This document shows, in pieces, positions 36,452 to 49,573 of a stretch of DNA of 64,000 nt; the stretch's first letter is position 1, and each line of letters starts with the position of its first letter. Source of the stretch: Enoplosus armatus (Eukaryota > Chordata > Actinopteri > Centrarchiformes > Enoplosidae); NCBI RefSeq assembly GCF_043641665.1, contig NC_092191.1:67001-131000 (forward strand). Reading direction: 5' to 3'. The position numbers and the translations under genes were made by a program. The notes below the pieces were generated by a model, which did no database searches, was not told where the DNA came from, and was given only the letters and a program-made list of their open reading frames with translations.

Positions 36452-39400
36452 GAGAGAGAGAAAGAGAGAGGAGAGACAGAGAGAGACAGACAGGGGGAGA
36501 CAGAGAGAAAGAGAGCGAGATAGACAGGAGAGACAGATAGAGGCAGACAGGTGGAGACAGAGAGAGACAGAGACAGAGACAGGTAGAAACAGAGAGAGAC
36601 GGGTAGAGACAGACAGGTGGAGACAGAGAGAGAGAGAGAGACGGGTAGAGACAGAGTGAGAGAGACAGGTAGAGACAGAGAGCGACGGGTAGAGACAGAG
36701 AGTGAGACAGAGACAGAGAGAGAGACGGGTAGAGACAGAGTGAGAGAGACAGGTAGAGACAGAGAGTGAGAGAGAGAGAGAGAGAGAGAGACAGCAAAGT
36801 GTTTAGTGTTTAATGTGTCATCTCAGTGATATTGATTGGATGTTTGTTAGTGAAATGCATCCTGGGAATTCTAGTTGATGTTGTACATGTCATGGAGAAT
36901 ATATAATGTGAATGTTTGAGGGCTCCATATAGAGGAAACATTTACACTCATCAGACACTGATGAAGAATTATTATTAGTATGATATCAAAATGGACAAAT
37001 ATCATCTGTGGTTTATTGAGATGAGCAGAGAGAGAGGATGAAGGTTACAGCAACATCACACGAGTAACTAAATACAAAATTAAGACTTCCTGTTACATTC
37101 ACCCCTTTCGTCTTTCACATAAAATGGCCGACAGTAAATAGAAGATAGGGACTGATTTCAGACACAGATGTTGTCGATGGAATCATGAAAAATATATGTA
37201 TAAAAACATTTGTATTTGCAAACATTGACTTTTACTTCCTGAACCTGAAATACCTTCAGAACCGTGAGTCTCAGTCTCAGAAACATCTCTTCCTATATAT
37301 AGTTACTTATATATAGTTTATAGTTTCATTTCTTAGTTCTCGGCTCCGGGCAAAGTAAGGAGAGCCCCCAAAGAAAATCTTGCCGAGGGCCCCATGTTGA
37401 ATAGAGCCAGGCCTGGACATCATACTGATAAATAAACTGTTTGAACTTACTTCCCTGTTTGCAACAAGCAAACTCTTGCCAACTGACCATTAGCAAGCTC
37501 ATTAGCTCTGATAGCTTTATTTTCCTTCTTTAATAAGTCTGATATCAGACAGAATTGTCAACTTGTTTCACTCCATTTCCATCTTCAGTCTGACATTGCC
37601 TCCCCTTAACCGATTTCCGTGGGGGCAGAAAATTGGTTAGTGGGGGCGGAAAAAGTCTGACAACAAGTCTGACAGCGGTGTTAATCCTGCCTGTGGCACT
37701 GATTGGCTAATAGTTAGTCCCCCCACACACTCATTGGATCGATTGCTTTTCAACCAAGAAACCGCTGTTTCATGTCATGATGCCAAACCGGAGGCAGTCA
37801 ACTAGGTGGAGGGGGCGGATTTAAAGGTCTGGACCCAGGCAAGAACAAAATGTCAGAGGGAGTAAACAGAACAGAGATTTGTTTTGTATTGTGATTGACT
37901 AGCATTAGCCAGACTGACTAGCATTAGCCTAGCCTGACTGGCTAGCATGTTAGCAGTGATCTTGTTAGCTAACTTTCAGAAAGTATTCAGAGAAAAAGTA
38001 TTTACATTTTGTTATGTTGCAGCTTTATGCTAGAATTCCCCTCATCAATCTACACTCTATATCCCATAATGACAAAGCCAAAGGATGATTTAAGACATTT
38101 TGCAAATGTATTGAAGGTCTCACAGCTGACGATGCATATCAGAGCAAAAACCAGATGCCTGCAGGCTATAAAAACATTTCTGCTGCACTTAAAGTTCCCA
38201 AGAGCTCAGTGGCCTCTATAATTCTTACATGGAAGAAGTTTGGAAGTTTAGGACTCTTCCTAGAGCTGACAGTCCAGCCAAACTGAGCAATCGGGGGAGA
38301 AGGGCCTCGGTAAGAGAGGTGACCAAGAACCCGATGGTCACTGTGACTGAGAGATCCTGTGTGGAGAAACTTGCAAAAGGACAACCATCACTGTAGCAGT
38401 CCACCGATCTGGGCTTTATGTCAGGGTGGTCCGATGGAAGCTTCTCCTCAGTGAAAGACACTTGAAAGCTTAAAGCACCTAAAGGACTCTCAGACAGAGA
38501 AACAAGATTCTTGGGTCTGATTAAACCAAGATTGAACTGTTTGAACTCAATTCTAAGCGTCATGTCTGGAGAAAACCTGCCCAACAGTGAAGCATGGCGG
38601 TGGCAGCGCCCTGCTGTGGGGGTGTTTTTCAGTGACAGGGACTGGTGGACTGGTACAGAGATATCAGGACCACTCGGGACCACAGACTGGGTCAAAGCTT
38701 CACCTTCCAACAGGACACTGACCCTCAGCACACAGCCAGGACAACACAGGAGTGGCTTAGGGACAACTCTGTCAATGTGATATTTCAGTTTTTTCTTTCT
38801 TATAATTTTGCAAAAATGTCTAAAATCCTGTCTTCGCTTCGTTGTTATAGGGTATTGATCGTAGATTGATGAGAGGAAAACATGAATTTAAATGATTTTA
38901 GCACAAAGCTGAATACTTTCTGAATGTTCTGTACAACAGCTCATCAATCAGCCTCTGTGTGACCGGCAACCTGAGGAGCCGCAGCTGATTGGACAATCAT
39001 TTACACACACACATGCAGATGAACTATGATAATAAATAAATCATCTGTGTGTTTCAGCAGGACATCAGTCCAGAAACAACAAATCAAACCAACTCTCACA
39101 TTTCTGTTTTTATCTCCGCCTCCTCCTCTCCTCCTCCCCCACTCCTTTCCTGTCCTCCTCTCCTCCATCTGGTTTCTGTAGACCTCCTGTTGTTCCTTCT
39201 GTCTCATGTATCTCTGTTAGCGAAGCAGGTGGCTAACATCGTTAGCATCACACACAATGAAAGATAAACACCATGTTTTCGCAGCAGTTTGACCTGAAAT
39301 GTTTGAAATTGTTTCCATCTTTCCTTCTTCTTCCTCTTCACTCACTTTATTTTCACTTCACTCATGGCTTCATGCCTTCAGTCACAATCTGCTTTAAAAC

Positions 39401-41327
39401 AGACACAAAACCACCATAAAGAGAAGAAACAATCACAAACACATAAAATCACCACAAAGAGACACAAAACCACCACAAAGAGAATAAACAACCACAAAGA
39501 CACAAAACCACCACATAGAGAAGAAACAACCACAAAGACACAAAACCACTGCAAAGAGACACAAAATCACCAAAGACACACATAACCACCACAAAGAGAC
39601 ACGAAACTACCACAAAGAGACACAAAACCACCGCAAAGAGAAAAAACAACTACAAAGAGACACAAAACACAGTAAAGAGACACAAAACACTGCAAAGAGA
39701 CACAAAACCACCACAAAAGCACAAACCACCACAAAGAGACACAAAACACCACAAAGAGACACAAAACCACCACATAGAGAAGAATCAACCACAAAGAGAC
39801 AAAACCACCGCAAAGAGACACAAAATCACCAAAGAGACACAAAACCACCACAAAGAGAAGAAACAACCACAAAGACACAAAATCACCACAAAGAGAATAA
39901 ACAACCACAAAGATGCAAAACCACCACAAAGAGAATAAAAACCACAAAGAGACACAAAACATCGCAAACAGACACAAAACCACCGCAAAGAGAAGAAACA
40001 ATTACAAAGAGACACAAAACCACCACAAAGAGAAGAAACAACCACAAAGACAAAAAACCACCACAAAGGGACACAAAACACTGCAAAGAGACACAAAACC
40101 ACCACAAGTAGAAGAAACAACCACAATGAGCTAGTATGAACAATGCAGTTGCATCTTTGTAGACACTTGTCTCTTTCTTCATACTAAATCGATCCTTGTC
40201 TCATTTATAGTGTTCATTACAACTGACATTATTTTACTTTTTCCAGAGAAAATCTACCCCCAAAACATCTGTTTAACATCTGTAACGTAACCTGAGACAC
40301 TCCGCCCCAAAAACTACCAGGTGACGTCACGTTCACCTCCCCACACCTCAACATATACATACAGATATCAACCATCAGCAGTGTGGAGTATGAAAAACTG
40401 TGAGCATGTGACTGAGAGTAGCGGTAGTAGAAATACTACGATGGCAGAAATACTACGTCTACTACCTATAAGCTGATAGTTTACAGCGTTGGTCAATGTT
40501 AATCAGTGTATAACTTGAGTCTTCATAGTGACTTTCAGCTCCTTGTTTATCTGTTCTGGTTCACTCTCAGCTCTCACAGCGTCGTGCTCAGAGACAAAGC
40601 TGTAAGAAGCCACTGTACACGAGCTGCTCAGCAGCAGACAGCAGACAGAGTCATTTAGAGACGAGCTGCTGAACATAGTGGAGCATTTAGCAGCTAACGA
40701 GACAGATATTTTCCTCAGGAGTTGGTAACAAGTTCAACATATAATTTTAAAAGGTGATGAAATGTTGTGTTCACTACTTGTTTAGGCTGAAAACAAGTCG
40801 ACAGAAACATCAGCTGGTGCAGGTTTTGGGGTTAGGGTAATCCTAACTGTGAAATCAAATAAACTGTGGACTAAAACAGCTTTAGTGTTTTACAGCAAGT
40901 ATTGACAGCAAGACAGAAACACAGCCGACCACAAGCACAACAAGCACAAAAAATCTTCTCTCTGAAATATTTCACTAAATATATATATGGTGAAATATTT
41001 TTCATTTTTTTCTTACATGTATTAATACACTGCAGGCGGTTTGAACCTCTCCACACTAATAAAACAACAAACAGCTGTTTAATCAATTACAAAAAACTAG
41101 AGTTGATTAGGAACAGATGATCAAATGTACAAATGCTCTATAAAACAAAGAATATGATCTTTAAATCTTAATCAGATGGCTGAAGAGTAGATTGTTTAAA
41201 CTTCTGTAGTTTTTTTAGAAAGAAATATAAATTAAAACGCCTTTAAGAGTTTAAAGTTAGAATCAGGGTTAGGTTCAATTCAGGGTTAGTGTTAATGAGG
41301 GTCCAGGGTCACAGGTATACAAGTACA

Positions 41328-41366
<39 letters not shown>

Positions 41367-44300
41367 CTTCTTCCTATCTCTCATGGAGCCCCTTCCTCTC
41401 ACCATGATCTTACATCCTGTCTCCGCCTCCAGCTGTTTTGCCGTTAGACCACGAGGACCCAGAATCCTCCCGACAAAGTTAAACTGAGAGAGAGAAATCA
41501 CACTACCATGTGGTTACCATGACAACCAGCCAATCAGCCAACACCCCTCCCCTTCACTGACCTGGAGCCTCATTTATAACCATTGCGTATGTAGCCGGAC
41601 GGCACTGGCAGGAGTAACGGGACGACAGTGGAAGGAGTAGTGGGATTGCACTGGGAGGAGTAGCGGGACGACAGTGGGAGGAGTAGCGGGACGACAGTGG
41701 GAGGAGTAGCGGGACTACACTGGGAGGAGTAGCGGGACGACAGTGGGAGGAGTAGCGGGACAGCACTAGCAGGAGTAGCGGGACGACAGTGGGAGGAGTA
41801 GCGGGACTACACTGGGAGGAGTAGCGAGATCGCACTGGGAGGAGTAGCGGGACGACAGTGGGAGGAGTACAACAACAGCAATTATATGGTTGCGCATTCT
41901 TCTAGTACCAAAGACAATGCACTTTATTTCTACCTAGTCTCACACAGCCAGACCTATCGCCACACTTTGTTTTAGTGCTGGAGAAAGGTCTGGCTGAACT
42001 CATCATCATTCTGGGATAGGGGAAAAAACACTCTGGCTTGTTTGTATTTCTTTAAACCAATCACAGTCGCCTTGAATGCAGCGACGGTGAACTTACAAAA
42101 CGGTAACACACGGGAAGGGTGCCAAGTGAAATAGTCTGCCAATGTCAGACTTATCCCGACAGCCTACAGACAGATAACTCTCCAAGCGAGAGTACACAAT
42201 AAACCACGTTTGGTTTTTAGCAGCTCGTGATCAATGACGTCAAAAGATGCACTAAAATCAAACAACGCAGTTCCAACCATTTCTTTGTTGTTATCAGTCA
42301 TATAAACTAAAGCAGTGGTAGTTGAGTGACCAGCTCTGTATGCATGATTTTGTAATTAGTTCATTACTATGTACTGACAGTAGGCCAGCAGAAAACATCA
42401 GTCAAACGTCAGTTCAAAATATGACATATAACATCTGTCACTCTGTCGATGTTAAGGTGTAGTTATATTTTTAAAGTTAAGCTTCAACATCACTAACACA
42501 CAAATATTAATCAATAATAATAATCAATAAATCAATCAATATAAATCCTGAAAAAAAAATTCAAATACAGATGCTTTAAAGTTTCAGCAACAGAAGGAAA
42601 TAAATCCAGAAAACTGATGATCTCACAAACATACATGATACAAACTGATATAACAACACACACAAACACTCACATCAGGATGCTCCTTTGTGGGGACGTA
42701 GAGTTTCTCCTGCAGTTGGACGTTGGGACCGACGGCATCTGGCAGCTCGCTGATCCTCTCTGAACCGTTCAGAGTGTCGATGTACATGTCCTTCCTCACA
42801 CGGCTGATCTCTGAAACACACACACACACACACACACACATCTGGAAACACAGCATCGTATAGACAAGTTTTCTGTTTATAGTGGAGGAAGTACATGGTC
42901 ATCACCACAATGTCCTGATAGCTAATAAATTGACTTTTTTAGTACTTAAAAATAAAGCAACTTTGAGGAAACCAGTAGAATGCCTGTTTAGAGGTGAATA
43001 TGATCATCTTCATCCTCACATCTCCAAAACATTTCTTTACACCTCACTCTGATAGTCTGTTACCTCTCAGCTAACAGGGCACATGTTCCAGTGAGAAACA
43101 GCTGACAGCATAATCACATGACATGGTTAGACTATGTTTGAGTCAAACAAATGTTATAAATGCAGATGCAGGGAAAAAACTTTCATGCCTCTCGGCACAG
43201 AGAGCTGTCACTTTAGGCTCCAGAAAACCAAGATGGCAACGGCCAAAATCCCAAACTGGAGGCTTCAAAACAGTAGTCCACAAACCAATGGGGGACGTCT
43301 CAGTGGCTACGACCACTTCTGCTGTACAGTCAATGGTACTAACAGACTTTGTTGCTGCACAGTTCAGGATCAAATGAGAATCTCATTAACACGAGAATAA
43401 CATGGAGATAAATATAAAAATCAAACAGACTTTTTAGTTTTTAAGTAACATACCTTACATAATAATACCAAATATAATACCATACCCCTAACCTTCTGGA
43501 CTACAAAAATGGAGGATAATGTTTAACAAATAAAGAGAAAACCCATTTAAATAATATACACAATAATACACTTAATTATAACACACCATAAACAACAATG
43601 TTTAAAAGAGAAGTGTGACCACTGGGGGGCACTAACATTCACACACAAGTAAACTGTGAGGTAATTTCCTGTACAGGCATCTAAACACTAACCAGACAAC
43701 GGTTGCCATGACACCCACACCATCTCTGACCTTGAACCTCCCTCCCTGTGCTGTCAGATTTTTTTTCTGCAGGTGCTTTTCTTCTTCCCAGTACATGCTG
43801 GGAGATTTAATGAAGCTGTCTTTGTGATGATTCAGCTCAGAGCAACCAAAATCCACACACCACTTCAGCTCTGCCTGAGCCAGTCAGGAGCCAGGGCAGC
43901 TCTGGAAGGTGGATTTTTTCTCTGTGACACATTCAGTGACAGCAGTAATCTCAAGTCTGTTTCTAAACAGAACGCACTGCAGGTTAAACTGAACTAACTA
44001 AACACTAACTGCTGACTGACTTGAACAGACTCACGATAAACCTTTTAGGTTTGTGAGCCCTGAAACCTGAGTACGTTTGCTTCCACTAGTTTCAAATATC
44101 TACCAACTTTGACCTCTTCAACCAAAGAGCATTACTTTTTTTATCAGGAAACTGATAAAAATGAAACAGAAATGTGTTTCTTTCTGCTTTCCTCTTATAA
44201 CCATCTTGCGACCCCTCAGATTTGTCTTGTGTCCCCTTGAGGAGTACTGACCCCCAAGTAGTGAACCACTGATATGAAGAAACTGACTAGCGTAGCAACA

Positions 44301-44507
44301 TTAAGGCTACAAACAAACCATAATGCATCACTCTCTGTTACAACTGTATTATCTTCATACGAAAAGAACATCTGACGTTATGAACATAACCTAATAAATG
44401 TTTAGTCCTAGAATAGAAAAAAACACATATTCATATATTCTAGACAGCCAATCAGAGTCTAGGAGTATATGTGGGCGGAGTCAATAATAATACTCCTGAA
44501 TGAGAGG

Positions 44508-44542
<35 letters not shown>

Positions 44543-47500
44543 CAGGCGGCGATGATTAACCTGTCAGGATGATTTATGTCGCTGTTATTAAAATTTTTCT
44601 CTGCAACACTCTTTTCTTTCTGTTTTAAAGCTACAGCAGGAAATATCATTGAATTATCATTTTGGTTGAAATAACCAATTTTGACCATTTTATGTCACTA
44701 ACAATATTCAATTGAAGGGTTCCTTTAAACAAATGTATGTCTGTGAGCACCCGCCCCTTTGTATTTAGTTTTTACAAAAACAGAACCCAGTCTGAATCAA
44801 ACAACCAATCAGGGTTAGCTAGCATGTAACTAGCCAATCACATCGACTCTGTACAAACGAGGGGTTCCACATGCTTGATTCCTGTCTTCCAACCATTCCA
44901 GAGGATGGCGGTAATGCACCTAAAAGCTGTTTGGCAACCGCCATTAAAAAAATAGAAGAATAAGATGAAGAAGTAGCTAGCCGTGTACAACATACGGTAG
45001 TTTGACTCAGAGGTAAGAAACAACAGAGAGGAAAGGAGGAATCTTCTTTTTCTGTTGCCAAACAGCTTGTAGGTGCATTACCGCCACATTCTGGATTGAA
45101 GTGTGAATCAGAACGGTCAGAAGGGAGGAATCAAGACCCAGAGCCCCTGATCTGGGGAATAAGATGGACGAACTCCAGCTGCTGATGAGGAGAAACAAGG
45201 ACTTTTATTCATCTGCTGTTTTGTGCTTCACGGAGACATGGCTGGGGGAAAGAACTCCCAACGCGCTGCTGCAGCTGGACGGATTCCAGCTACTCCGAGC
45301 GGACCGCGACGCACACCTCTCCGGCAAAACAAAGGGTGGAGGTATTTGTTTCTACATCAACAGTAGCTGCTGTAACGACATGACAGTGATCCAACGGCAT
45401 TGCTCTCCTTCCCTGGAAACCTTTTTCATCAACTGCAAACCCTTCTACTCCCCCCTTGAGTTTGCTTCATTCATTTTGGTCGATGTTTACATTCCACCGG
45501 AGGCCAGCGTGCAGGACGCACAGCGCGCACTCGCCGACCAGATACTGGAAACGGAGCAGACCAACCCAGACTCCTTAGTTATTGTCCTCGGTGACTTTAA
45601 CAAAGGTAACCTCAGACATGAACTCCCCAAATACAAACAGTTTATTAAATGCCCCACCAGGGAGGGGAACACTCTGGATCACTGTTACACCACAGTCAGT
45701 AACGCTTTTCACGCCGTCACCCGCGCTGCACTGGGACACTCTGACCACGACATGGTCCACCTGATTCCCGCATACAGACAGAAATTAAAACTTTCTAAGC
45801 CTGTTGTGAGAACTTCGAAGAAGTGGACCAGTGAAGCTGCAGAGGACCTGAAGGCGTGTTTGGACTGCACTGACTGGGAGTTTTCAGGACTGCTACCAAC
45901 AGTCTGGATGAGTACACAGAGGCTGTGACGTCATATATCAGCTTCTGTGAGGACTGCTGCGTACCAACTCGGACCAGGGTGAGTTACAACAACGACAAAC
46001 CCTGGTTCACAGCAAGACTGCGACAGCTGAGGTTGGAAAAGGAAGAGGCGTTTCAAGAGTGGCAACAGAGCAGAGTTTAAGGAAGCCAAGTACAAGTTTG
46101 GCAAGGCGGTGAGGGAAGCTAAACGACTGTACTCAGAGAGACTACAAGACCAGTTCTCCTCTGCTCTGCTTCTGTGTGGAGGGGGCTCAGGCAGATCACC
46201 AACTACAAGCCAAGAGCCCCCAACTCTGCTAACGGCCGACGCCTCGCCAACAGCCTCAACGACTTCTACTGTCGCTTTGAAAGACAATGGGACAGTCCTG
46301 ACACCATCCCCCACACCATCACCCACCAGCTCCAGCCCAACAGCCCCAACCCCCTCATCACACCTGGGGCTGAACTCTCACGCCTCCTACCACCACAGCT
46401 GCCCCCCACTCCTCCAGCATCGACACCTCTGTCTGTCCTTGAAAGAGATGTGAACAGACTCTTCAAGAGACAAAACCAGCGAAAAGCTGCTGGACCAGAC
46501 TCCATCTCCCCATCCTGCCTGAAGCACTGCGCCGATAAGCTGTCTCCGGTGTTCACGGACATCTTCAACACCTCACTGGAGACATGCCACGTGCCAGCCT
46601 GCTTCAAGGCCTCCACCATCATCCCCGTCCCCAAAAAAACAGGGCCCACAGGATTAAATGACTACAGACCCGTCGCCCTGACCTCTGTGGTCATGAAATC
46701 ATTTGAACGCCTGGTCCTGTCCCACCTCAAATCCATCACAGACTCTCTGCTGGACCCCCTGCAGTTCGCCTACAGAGCCAACAGGTCTGTAGACGACGCC
46801 GTCAACCTGGCTCTACACTTCATCCTCCAGCACCTGGACTCCGCAGGATCCTATGCCAGGATCCTGTTTGTGGACTTCAGCTCTGCCTTCAACACGATCG
46901 TCCCGGCTCTTCTTCAGGACAAGCTCTCCCAGCTGAACGTGCCTGACCCCACCTGCAGGTGGATCACAGATTTCCTGTCTGACAGGAAGCAGCACGTGAA
47001 GCTGGGGAAACACGTTCACTTCACTTCTACACTGCCATCATAGAGTCCATCCTCACCTCCTCCATCACCGTCTGGTACGCTGCTGCCTCCACCAAGGACA
47101 GACGCAGACTGCAGCGTATCATCCGCTCTGCAGAGAGGGTGATCGGCTGCAACCTCCCATCTCTTCAGGACCTGTACTCCTCCAGGACCCTGAGGAGAGC
47201 AGGGAAGATCGCTGCCGACCCCTCCCACCCCGGACACCATCTGTTCGACCCCCTCCCCTCTGGCAGGAGGCTGCGGTCCATCAGGACCAAAACCTCCCGC
47301 CACAAAAACAGTTTCTTCCCCTCTGCAGTCAACCTGACGAACTTACATTGACCCCCCCCCCAACACAAACACTACTTATATGTTATATTAACGTACATCA
47401 CCCCCTACTGGACACTTTACCTGGACACTTTACTTTATTCTTGTCACTGCACTGTTGTTATTTATCTTATCTTATTTTTATTTTTATTCTTATTCTTATT

Positions 47501-49539
47501 TTAGCTTTTATATTCTACTTATTTGTTATCAAAACAATAGCACCTTCAGACCACAGCAAATTCCTTGTAATGTATGTTAATTGGCAATAAACAGTTTCTG
47601 ATTCTGATTCTGATTCTGATTACCCTCTTGTTTGTTGTGAGATTTGTTTGATAATGATTCAGACAACAGTCTGAAAAATAGTGTCTGTAGTGTAACCAGC
47701 TGGTCTGTAAACTACCAGGTGACACCTGCAAGTTGATCCAGATTATATTAATACAATAAGGATTTTAAGATCAGAACATAACAGTTACAGTTATGTTACA
47801 TGGAAGCGTTCTGAGGTTTGGTGACCTGGTGCAGACTGTACAACTTGGAGCTCAACACTCTGAAGACACTTGAGATGGTTGTGGTTTTCAGGAAGAACCC
47901 TGTCCCATCCACTTTCATCACCCTGTGTGACCCCCCGGTTGACACTGTGGAGTCCTTCAGCTTCCTGGGCACCATCATCACCCAGGACCTCAAGTGGGAG
48001 CTGAACATCAGCTCTCTGCTGAGAAGGTGATTGGCTGCAATCTGCCATCACTCTAGAACATGTGTCTCAATCTCGCGGCCCGCGGGCCAATTGCGGCCCG
48101 CAGGACAATATTTTGTGGCCCCCACCTTGATATAAAAGTTTAATGTTAGTGCGGCCCGCGATTTTTGTTCGTCCAATGTGCGCAGAGAATGTGCGCACCT
48201 CACGGTAGATTGTGTTGTTATTTTTGCTACACAGCTTTCTGTAAAATTCAAAGATGCATTATTAAACCTTAATAAAGCATCATTCTTTTAATTTGAGCAT
48301 CATCTCCCCGTTAATGATCACTTAGTTTAATTATTGTGAAGCACTTTGTAAAGTCCATTTCAACACGAGCTCTGTCAATACATCACTTATCGTTCTTCTG
48401 ATGTTTAATAATGATGACTGACACTTTACAGTGGTGACGGTTTGCAGAAACATGTGATGAATTTTGGGTAAAGTCGCCCCAAATATCCACAGCAGCTGTG
48501 CGTACTGATCAGCTGTTGGAGAACCTGTGCGTAATTCTCACTGAGGTCTAATGAGTAGAGCAGACGTACAAACGGACGTTAAAAGACCTTTACATCCACG
48601 TTTGGCGCACTGTGTGACAGCAAATGAGGCTCGTGCATGTGATTCCACAGTGTGTGACATTAATAAAACAGAACCAGGCGTACCTGCTGCTGTGCCACAC
48701 CACATATTTGATTCAGACAACGCCGCTATGCTCCTGCTGCATCCATGGAGTTATTATAGAAAATAAAAGCCAGTAAATAACGCTTCCATGGGATAATGGT
48801 GTCCCACTGTCCCGGCTTCATGCTTTCACTTGTTTCTATGACAACGTTTACAACAACAACAACAGCACGGCGGATAATGAACAGCCCGGTAGAATTCGCC
48901 TTTTTTTGCGCTCACTAACCCGGTACTTTCTACCATCTACAAATGTCATGATGTTCATATCATCATGAAAGACATGAATATCTAGCGCAAAAAGAAAGGC
49001 GACTGCTACCGGGCTGTTCTGTTCGGCTCAGCTATGTGAGAGGAAGCGCTGCCAGGTTTCTGGAGTAGGCAAGAGACGCCATGTTAAGAAGGAACGTTCA
49101 TGTTCAGAAGAACCCATTGAAGTTAAATAACTGTTAGTAATGTAGTTTGAGAAGTTTGGATTTTTTTTAGCAAAGCTTTTTTTGTGGAATACCTGATGCG
49201 GCCCAGCCTCACCCAGACTCTGCCTCCAGCGGCCCCCAGGTAATTTGAGTTTGAGACCCCTGCTCTAGAACCTGTATGCCTCCAGGACTCCTCAAACTGT
49301 CAAACTGCCCATCAGGACCAAAACCTCACACCACAAGAACAGCCCCTCTGACATGGACTTCATCAGAAGTCATCAGACTTACGCCCGGGCCACACAGCCT
49401 ACCTGTGCTTGCTCACCTGTCTGTCACCATATGCCCCCACAGAACCCCACCAACCAAACCAAGCATGTAAGAAAACAGATGTTCCAGATGTTTTCAGTGT
49501 GTGTGGCCTCTCTTCTTTTTCTCTCTATCTGCTCCAGAT

Positions 49540-49573
<34 letters not shown>

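Larger units (their letters stand above)
47800..49470 (+). mobile_element. Second LINE fragment, split by an hAT element
   Basis: Frame 47818-48030 reads [16 protein letters not shown] and [16 protein letters not shown], a region missing from the LINE at 45110-47625. It continues VIGCN(L)PS.. up to 48059 and resumes at 49272 with TGTATGCCTCCAGGACTCCT.. (LYASRT-like). The two halves flank an hAT insertion. Confidence 0.8.

Noticed and set aside
36219..36797. Open frames over the GA repeat (both strands)
   Set aside because: Repeated Arg-Glu and Ser-Leu words from a simple repeat; the only real coding here is quaking exon 4.
39364..40134. Possible CRISPR-like array (regular short repeats)
   Set aside because: No constant repeat with unique spacers; it is a head-to-tail minisatellite in a vertebrate intron.
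41554..41835. Minus-strand 93-codon frame of repeated [18 protein letters not shown] units
   Set aside because: Translation of the 23-bp minisatellite (23 is not a multiple of 3, so frames mix); intronic.
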